Shown piece after piece: positions 10,902 to 16,688 of a DNA stretch of 25,139 nucleotides. Under the pieces are notes generated by a model that saw only the letters and a list, made by a program, of their open reading frames with translations, did not search any database and was not told where the DNA came from. The stretch's first letter is position 1, and each line of letters opens with the position of its first letter. This DNA is from Balamuthia mandrillaris (Eukaryota > Discosea > Longamoebia > Balamuthiidae), in the NCBI GenBank assembly GCA_031835245.1, contig JAVKOQ010000595.1, positions 1-25,139 on the forward strand, written 5' to 3'. Both the position numbers and the translations under genes were made by a program.

Positions 10902-11389
10902 AACAAACTTTGCATCCTCGTTTATCGATGTTGTTGTTGTTAAGTTCCAACGAGCGAACGGGTATACTTTTTTGCAGGCAGAGTAAGATAGAAAAAAAAA
11001 AGACATACGTTGATTAATCAACGAAAGGAGGCACGTACGTGTTGAACTTAGTGAGAGTGCTACAAAGGGCAGTTACAGATTTCGAGTCCTTGCAAAACAT
11101 GTTCGTTCAACATCACTCCCACATCAAAAAGCAAACACAAGCATTCAGAGGGATGGGCACGTACCAATCCCTTGTGAGCCAGGTTGAACACGACGGAGGG
11201 CTGCCTCTGCCGCACCTGCTTCTCGAACAAGGCCACCACGGCGCGCACGGGCTGGGTGTGCAGCTTCACGCAGGCAGCGAGGTAGACCTTCTTGGCCTCG
11301 GCGTAGTTCAAGGGCACGGCCTTGCGCGGCGAGACCGTGGCAACGCTCCCGCTGCTCTGGCCAGCTGCAGCTGCCTCGCCACTACTCAT
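7505..11389 (-). CDS. Leucine-rich-repeat plus long coiled-coil protein (LRRC45-like layout)
   Basis: Twelve exons read from the minus strand: 11165-11389, 11039-11088, 10909-10966, 10745-10820, 10525-10658, 9946-10083, 9779-9862, 9567-9695, 9427-9501, 9153-9347, 8911-9069 and 7505-8839. All phases agree, giving 885 residues. Residues of about 64-255 are ribonuclease-inhibitor-type LRRs (PVRSLELNNNNIDKRGC, LTQLDLSENKLGDQG, LITLNLRDNDITD, LEELNLGNNPIKG, LVTLNLSNTHIS). From about 330 to the end it is almost continuous Glu/Lys/Arg/Leu coiled coil. The N-terminal helix (KKVYLAACVKLHTQPVRAVVALFEKQ in two parts) and the LRR-then-coil order recall the animal centrosome-linker protein LRRC45. Orthology is inference; a generic LRR/coiled-coil scaffold is the alternative. 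Four introns hold CT or CTTTT repeats in the sense direction. Confidence 0.85.
9102..9138. repeat. (GA)n microsatellite in an LRR-gene intron
   Basis: A GA run inside the intron 9070-9152 of the minus-strand LRR gene, so (CT)n in the transcript. Similar runs lie at about 9864-9895 (touching the acceptor, CTCTCTCAG in the sense direction) and 10871-10900 (next to the donor). Confidence 0.9.
10096..10385. repeat. (AAAAG)n pentanucleotide array with TAAAG blocks
   Basis: About 58 pentamers: 23 AAAAG, then 8 TAAAG, then a short mixed zone of AAAAG and TAAAG, then about 19 AAAAG. It fills most of the 441-base intron 10084-10524 of the LRR gene and reads CTTTT in the transcript. The nested T variants show that the array expanded in stages. 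Confidence 0.95.
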
Positions 11390-11503
11390 CTTTCAAACGA
11401 ACAAAAAAAATGATAGAAAAATAGAAAAATGAATGAAAACAAATAAATAGGAAAATTATTTTTTCTCTTGTGGTCCTAAAAAAAAGGTACGGGAAACAGC
11501 AAG

Positions 11504-11576
11504 GGCGCCATGGCGTAGTTGGCAGCGCGTCTCCCTAGTAAGGAGAAGGTCGTGGGTTCGAATCCCACTGGTGCCT
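11504..11576 (+). tRNA. tRNA-Thr(AGU): tRNA-Thr(AGU), copy 1
   Basis: A 73-nt cloverleaf with no intron. The acceptor stem is GGCGCCA with TGGTGCC, the D arm GCGT/GCGC and the anticodon stem TCTCC/GGAGA. The loop CTAGTAA gives anticodon AGT (to be modified to IGU, reading ACU and related Thr codons). The T arm is GTGGG-TTCGAAT-CCCAC, which contains the B box. A Pol III terminator, CTTTCTTTTT, follows directly. Confidence 0.97.
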
Positions 11577-11773
11577 CTTTCTTTTTGTGTTTTTCCAATT
11601 TTTAATTAATTCGCAAAATTTTTATTCTCTCCACTGAATAATGTAAGGCCTCTGTTGTGTATTCTGGATGCTCTTTTTTTTTTTTTTTTCTGTCTAGGGC
11701 GTGGCGTTCTTTCTCCTTTCTCTCTTTCTTTCTTTTTTGTTGTTTCTTATTTGTTTGTGAATAAATGAAATGT

Positions 11774-12406
11774 TCAGAACAATCCGATCAAGCGCCGGAG
11801 GAAGGACGAGGCGTGTCCACAACCCTGCCCGTCCACAGCTGAGTCGCCTTGTTCTGTAAGAACTGACGCTCCTCCTCGTTTCTCACTGTTCATTGCCCAC
11901 TTGTGCCCGGCGTCAGCTCCTGGTCCCTTCGTTGGCTGAAGCTCTGTTCCGAGAATTTCCCTTTGTCCCAACCCATAGATGCATGCTGAAGAGCTGCACC
12001 AAGGGCCTTTGGGATCCTCCCCAGACATCACGTGGCTAGGCTCTTCCACTATCCTGCATCTATAGGTCGGGACAAAGGTAAAGTTGAAGATCCATCTCTT
12101 GGAGCCAGCCATCGCTAACGCTGTCTCATACAAGTGTGCCTCAAGGGCGGAACGAAAGAGAATCAACAACGCTTGAGAGAGTTTGTGAAGCGGTTTGTCG
12201 CTGATCTGGCTGATAGTCAGGTTGTGGGCCTTTCAAGCGAAATCTTGCTTGGCCCTCTGGAGTTCTCCATTGCTGAGCCTCGTTCCGCCCTTGGACTTGG
12301 AGGACACACTTGTACTAGTCAGCTTTGGCGAGAGATTTGACTCCCAGAGACTTGCTGAACATGACCTGACTAACTCGCACAAGCGTTGTTGGCTTCCAGC
12401 CGCCAT
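11774..12406 (-). CDS. Doubtful 210-codon reading frame with one in-frame TGA
   Basis: From the ATG at 12404-12406 (MAAGSQQRLCELVRS) the frame is open for 57 codons and meets TGA at 12233-12235. It then continues in the same frame without a stop to 11774 (KAHNLTISQISDKPLHKLSQ through AMAGSKRWIFNFTFVPTYRC to RRLIGLF). I recognise no domain. The helix-like residues on both sides of the TGA (LQRAKQDFA / KAHNLTISQ) read as one protein. The explanations are a selenocysteine codon, a decayed gene, a missed intron or chance. No convincing GT..AG intron removes only the TGA. The N-terminal half shares its DNA with inverted repeats, which argues for a rearranged fragment. Confidence 0.25.
12129..12391. 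repeat. Scrambled inverted similarity modules
   Basis: Three exact inverted matches lie within 265 bases: TACAAGTGTG (12129-12138 against 12305-12314), CAAGGGCGGAACGA (12142-12155 against 12280-12293) and CAACAACGCTTG (12164-12175 against 12380-12391). The first two keep their order with an 8-base indel, and the third has changed place. This looks like an old inverted duplication, later rearranged. Confidence 0.6.
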
Positions 12407-12823
12407 CAAAACAAAGAGGAGAAAAAACATACAACGAAAACAAATCAAACAGGAGGGAGGTCCTGAAGACCCGCACCAGTTGAGCTGACCAGAACCGAAG
12501 GGCGAAAGCGGAGCAATGAATTTTTGTCGACGTGAAAGATCTCTGCTAGAAATGAGACAAAGAAAAAGGCAACAGAAAAGGCCTTTTTATGGTAAGTTTA
12601 AGCCTCTGTTTTGATTTTTGATTGGTGGTTTGAAACTTTCGGTAACAGATCAAAGCATTGAGCCGCTTTAGAAGAGCAGCAAAACTGCAGAAAAACGCGC
12701 ATAAAGAATGAACTGCTGAAGAGCCCCAAAGAAACCACCCTTCCGCAAAAATTGCGATTCTTGGTTCCACGAACTGAACTGAGCCTTGTGCCCTCTCTAT
12801 GTTAGCTTTTGGAAGACAAGGTG

Positions 12824-12896
12824 GGCGCCATGGCGTAGTTGGCAGCGCGTCTCCCTAGTAAGGAGAAGGTCGTGGGTTCGAATCCCACTGGTGCCT
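12824..12896 (+). tRNA. tRNA-Thr(AGU): tRNA-Thr(AGU), copy 2
   Basis: Identical over all 73 nt to the copy at 11504-11576, and in the same orientation. The 3' flank CTCTTTCTTTTT is also shared, but upstream flanks differ beyond a few bases. Folding and anticodon are as for copy 1. Confidence 0.97.
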
Positions 12897-12966
12897 CTTT
12901 CTTTTTTTAAAAGTTCCATTCTCTCAACTAAAATGATGGATGGGTCAGGGTTTCGGATGTTGCGTT

Positions 12967-13000
12967 GATTCGAATCCCACTGGTGCCTCTTTCTTTTTTT
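12967..13000 (+). pseudogene. 3' fragment of tRNA-Thr with its terminator
   Basis: GATTCGAATCCCACTGGTGCC plus CTCTTTCTTTTTTT repeats the T loop, T-stem 3' side, acceptor 3' side and Pol III terminator of the two intact tRNA-Thr genes, 70 bases downstream of copy 2. The 5' two-thirds is absent, so it cannot make a tRNA. Confidence 0.85.
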
Positions 13001-13102
13001 GGAAGGGCAAAAGTATTGTGTGTCTTGCTTGCTCTGTTGCCCAATGTGACATTATGTTGCTGGAGTTTGTTAAACTTGTTTGAGCAGCAAAAAAAAAAAT
13101 TA

Positions 13103-13175
13103 TGAGGACGACGTGACTTGAACACGCAGCCTTTCGGTCTGGAGCCGAACGCTCTACCAATTGAGCTACGCCCCC
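13103..13175 (-). tRNA. tRNA-Trp(CCA): tRNA-Trp(CCA)
   Basis: Read on the minus strand: acceptor GGGGGCG with CGTCCTC (two G-U pairs), discriminator A, D arm GCTC/GAGC and anticodon stem TTCGG/CCGAA. The loop CTCCAGA has anticodon CCA, which reads UGG (Trp). The T arm is GCGTG-TTCAAGT-CACGT. A 12-base T-run follows on the transcribed strand as Pol III terminator. No intron. Confidence 0.95.
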
Positions 13176-13307
13176 GCTTCGACATGTTATTCTATAATTC
13201 GTGTGGTTGTTGGGAACGAACGCACGCTTTTTTTCAGCGCCCTCTTCCCCTGCTGTACAGCATTTCGAGAGAAAGGCAGCCACAACACAAAAAAAACGTG
13301 AATGCCG

Positions 13308-13588
13308 TCAATCTTCTTTTGTGGGTGGCGTAGGAACCACAAACATGAAGAGCGCAGACAAAAAGGAGCCCAGGAGATAGCCACCGATGGCGCCGTAGCA
13401 GCATGACACCGGCCACACTTGCCACTCTCTATCCCAATCCAAGGGAATGACAAATGCGCCCACCCACGTTCCGACAATGGCTCCATCCGCTGGTAGTGAA
13501 AGACTTGATTCAATTGAGGAGGAGGAAGAGCTGGTTGGTTTGGATGAAAAAAGGATGTTAAAGAATGAATTTTACGTCTGCTCTTTCT

Positions 13589-13625
<37 letters not shown>

Positions 13626-14480
13626 GTTCTCTCTTTCTCTCTCTTTCTCTCGGTGTATTCTTCCTTCTTTCGTTTCTGCGAGAACAAACCTTGGATCAAA
13701 CACAGTGATAAGAACGAGGCGACGAGGATCAAAACCAAGAAAGCAAGCAGCTGGGAGGGCAACCAATGTTGCCATCAGCACTGCCCAAAGAAACGTGCGT
13801 CCAGCATCCCTTATCAGAGGACATAGAAGAAGAAGAAGAAGAAGAAGAAGAAGAAGAAGAAGAAGAAGAAGAAGAAGAAGAAGAAGAAGAAGAAGAAGAA
13901 CAAGAACAAGAAGAAGAAGAAGAAGAAGAAGAAGAAGAACAAGAACAAGAACAAGAACAAGAACAAGAACAAGAACAAGCAGAAGAAGCATTACATTTAA
14001 AGAAGAGACAGAAGCAAAAATAAAAAAAAGAACGCACTCTATCAATGGAGCACCAAACATGACGCCCAAGAAATGAAAGAATAGGCTACCCCAAAGGAGG
14101 CCAGAGATACCTCGAAGAATGCCTGTGCTCTGCAATGGCAAAGAAGAGAGAGGGCGAAGAGATTAGAGAAGAGAAGAAGAGTCAGTGAGAGATAATGCGC
14201 CAAAAACAAGGAGAGCAGCACAAACAGTATGAAGAGAAGGGGAATGAAGCCGCAGAAGAAAGACTCCATGAAGGACGAGAAAGCAAGGGATTAGACAGGC
14301 AAGCAACAGAAGAAGGCTGCGTTCGGTAGCGCTCTGCAAGCTCAAACCGAGGATCTCCGGCAGCACGACGCTCACTCCAACAACACCTACGCAAGCCAAG
14401 TTGTTGGCGAACAGCACCTTCTTCCGCAGCACGGGCGAAGCCAGCTGGCTCTTCCTTGTTGCATTCTCATCTTCTTGCAT
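13308..14480 (-). CDS. PIGF: PIG-F, GPI-anchor ethanolamine-phosphate transferase subunit
   Basis: Four exons: 14226-14480, 14038-14129, 13690-13809 and 13308-13530. Phases agree and the product is 229 residues (human PIG-F has 219). The protein is nearly all membrane helices. Family landmarks are FHFLGVMFGAPLIEDAGRTF (human HVIFVLYGAPLIE..ETF), LVALPAACFLGF and GTWVGAFVIPLDWDREWQVW followed by PVSC (human [24 protein letters not shown]). PIG-F is an ER membrane protein that stabilises PIG-O and PIG-G, which add ethanolamine phosphate to mannoses of the GPI precursor. The exon 1 donor GTTTGT was chosen over a GTTTTT 15 bases downstream because it aligns SLHTSTGILRG with the human LSHKVTGFLKC region. 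Intron 2 carries a GAA-type microsatellite and intron 3 a CT run. The gene is divergent from the THUMP methyltransferase and shares its promoter. Confidence 0.92.
13591..13650. repeat. (CT)n microsatellite in PIGF intron 3
   Basis: A CT run plus degenerate CTTT units within intron 13531-13689. Because PIGF is on the minus strand, the transcript carries (GA)n. This is the only large intronic repeat in the window that is purine-rich in the sense direction. Confidence 0.9.
13829..13980. repeat. Composite (GAA)n/(GAACAA)n microsatellite in PIGF intron 2
   Basis: A GAA array of about 26 units broken by CAAGAA units, ending in a GAACAA run. It lies in intron 13810-14037 and reads TTC/TTGTTC in the PIGF transcript. 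Poly-Glu, poly-Arg and poly-Ser frames across it are artefacts. Confidence 0.92.
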
Positions 14481-14505
14481 TTTTCTTTGTTACTTTCAGG
14501 AATCG

Positions 14506-14624
14506 TGACGTCCCGGTGTTTAATTTTCGTGACGTCCCGGTTTACGACTGAAATTTCGTGACGTCCCGATATTTTCCCAGAGACGTGACGTCACGGTACC
14601 TGATAGGAACCTTTCATGACGTCA
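14506..14624. promoter_or_regulatory. Five-site CRE-like (TGACGTC[A/C]) ladder in a divergent promoter
   Basis: TGACGTCC occurs at 14506-14513, 14530-14537 and 14559-14566. TGACGTCA occurs at 14586-14593 (in the palindrome CGTGACGTCACG) and 14617-14624 (in the palindrome CATGACGTCATG). Start-to-start spacings are 24, 29, 27 and 31 bases. The ladder fills the 160-base gap between the PIGF start (14480) and the THUMP methyltransferase. TGACGTCA is the known binding site of CREB/ATF-type bZIP proteins. That a bZIP factor drives both genes is inference. Confidence 0.75.
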
Positions 14625-14641
14625 TGAATCAATGTAAATAA

Positions 14642-16176
14642 AAGCTGCAGCTAGTAAGGAACGCACGACAAGAGGGCAGCAGCGCCGAGGAGGACCTGGT
14701 TACGTACTTTGCGGTGGTCACGCAAGGCCTGGAGTTCGTGGCGGCCCAAGAGCTTCGCGACAGCCTCCCTGATGTCGACATAAAAGACCTCCGTCACGAA
14801 GCCGGCAGCGGCCTGTTGTGCTTCACCTTGCCCTCCATCAAAGCCGACGGCAGGGCGTTGCACCGGCTTGGATGCTGCGAGGGCCTCTTCGTGCTGGTGC
14901 TGGAAGGGGAGGACCTCCCGTTGGAAGCAGAGCAGCTGGACCCTTTCATGGACAGCTTGGCGCAGAACAGAGGCAATGCTGCGGCGTGGCGCCGAGCGTT
15001 GGAGGTTTGGAGGTCCCACCTCTGCTTCACGCTCGACGACGAGGCGTTGGCAGAGAGGAGGGAGGAGCTCATGGCGTCGAGCGAGTGCGTTCCCACGTTT
15101 CGTGCTTCGTGCACTAGGATTGGGTCCTCCCATCGTTGGAGTTCTTTGGATGCTGAAGCTGCCCTTGGCGGAGGTGCTCTACTTTCTTTCTTGTTTCGCT
15201 CTTCTCTACTCTGTTCTCCTCTCTCTGCTCTCTCCTCTCTGCTCCCTGCTTCCTGCTGTCTCTGCTCTCTGCTCTCTGCTCTCTGCTCTCCTCCTTCTCT
15301 CTTTCGCTTCTTTCTATTAACTATCTTCTTCTTTTTCTGGCTTTGCTTTCTTTTTGTCCTGGCTTTCGCTGTTCTTGTTGCTCTCGCTTCATGCAGCACT
15401 GCATGAAAGCTTTGGATGGCCGGTTTCTCTGAAGAAGTACGAGCTGGAGGCCTTTCTTCACATTCACGAAAGACACTTCCTGTTGGGTCTCTCCCTAACA
15501 GCTCGTCCCTTCATGGACGAGCTGCACAGCAACCACAGCAGCCACAAGGGCGCCAGGGGAAAGCGAAGAAGGGCCAGAGGTTTGCTTAAGGAGCTAGGCC
15601 ATACTACCCTCTCCCCTATGATCGCTCACTCGCTTTGTCTCTTGGCAAAACTTCAGCCTGGTCAAGTGGTTCTAGGTTTGGTGGTTTCCCTCTTTCTTGT
15701 CTTTCTTCGCTTCGTTTATGTTTCTTCCTTCTCCTTTTTTTCCCTATTTAATCCTCTTTCTATTTGTTTTGACCTCCATCATGGATTGTAGATCCATTTT
15801 GTGGAGTGGGCAGCATCCCCATTCACGCAGCAAATCTGTGCCCACAAGCAGTGATATTTGGCACTGACATCTCCTCCGGAGACATACAACATGCACGTAA
15901 CAACGTGCAATCGTGGCTCAATTCTGCTTCTTCTCCATCATCACCCTCGGTAGCATTGTTGCAAGTGGGGGAGGGAGATGCAAGAGCAATGCCTTGGCGA
16001 GATGGAACGGTGGATGTCATCATATCGGATATGCCATTTGGAGTACGGTCCGGCTCCTTCCATCAAATGCAAAAACTATATCCAGTCGCTCTGAGAGAGA
16101 TGAGTCGTGTTGTCAGAACTAATGGGTATCTCTCTCCTTTTTTTTCGCTGTGTTATTCCTCTCTTTGCCTTCTCTT

Positions 16177-16214
<38 letters not shown>

Positions 16215-16680
16215 CGTACTTGTTACTTTCTTGCTTTCTCTCCTTCTTACATTACTTCTCCTTCAACCGAAAACAAAAACAAAAAACAAAAAACAAAAAC
16301 AAAAAGGATGGCATATCTTTTGACCTCTCAAAGGAACTTAATGAACAGAAACCTGGAACAGCAGCAACGTCGCTGGCAATTGGTTACCACCCATTTGGTA
16401 CTTTGCTCTTCTTCTCCCTTGCTTCCTCCAACTTGGTTATTGATGGTTTTCTTCATAAAAAACAACATGAATATAGCTGCAAGTAAATCGATTAGAGATA
16501 GTACTTTACGTTCTCCAAAGAACAGCAGCACCTTACGTGCCAAAACAAAAGAAACGAAGGGGTCTTCATTCTCAACCAAAACCAAACAAGAAAGATGAAG
16601 AAAAAGAAGAGAACAAAGAAGAAGAAAAAGAAACCGGACCAGAACAACGAAGCAAGACAAAACTAGAATCATTATCTTAA
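14642..16680 (+). CDS. THUMP-domain RNA guanine-N2 methyltransferase (THUMPD2/THUMPD3-like)
   Basis: Exons are 14642-15173, 15397-15675, 15792-16125, 16307-16397 and 16477-16680. All phases agree, giving at least 479 codons. The N-terminal THUMP/ferredoxin-like part begins YFAVVTQGLEFVAAQEL, followed by PTFRASCTR. The Rossmann methyltransferase has SAM motif DPFCGVG (about residues 271-277), acidic FGTDIS, and catalytic-loop motif ISDMPFG (about 348-354; human THUMPD3 has TDLPFG), then LREMSRVVRTNG. The tail is Lys/Glu-rich. The family makes N2-methylguanosine in tRNA (THUMPD3 at G6) or U6 snRNA (THUMPD2), working with TRMT112. Which paralogue this is cannot be decided. There is no in-frame ATG ahead of the THUMP domain: the frame is open from 14642 but the first ATG comes well inside the domain. 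The true start is therefore a non-AUG codon, an unseen exon, or upstream of a sequence error. Confidence 0.85.
16178..16210. repeat. (CT)n microsatellite in THUMP gene intron 3
   Basis: A CT run in intron 16126-16306, pyrimidine in the sense direction. The same intron ends in a run of AAAAAC/AAAAACA units just before the AAAAAG acceptor. Confidence 0.9.
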
Positions 16681-16688
16681 TGAACTCA

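Larger units (their letters stand above)
11577..12823. other. Spacer between the two tRNA-Thr copies
   Basis: About 1.25 kb bounded by identical tRNA-Thr genes in direct orientation. It contains one doubtful minus-strand reading frame (11774-12406, one in-frame TGA) and a set of inverted short similarities around 12129-12391. Nothing else is recognisable: no snRNA, and no clear gene at 12407-12823. Confidence 0.5.

Noticed and set aside
12541-12620. U5-like GCCTTTTTAT loop near AAAAGGCCTTTT
   Set aside because: No flanking U5 stem or Sm site. The palindrome is AT-rich and short.
13766-14023. Poly-Glu, poly-Arg and poly-Leu/Ser frames over GAA repeats (also at 7162-7401, 13572-14141 and 17572-17935)
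   Set aside because: Trinucleotide arrays stay open in every frame. These lie in introns or spacers defined by the flanking gene models.
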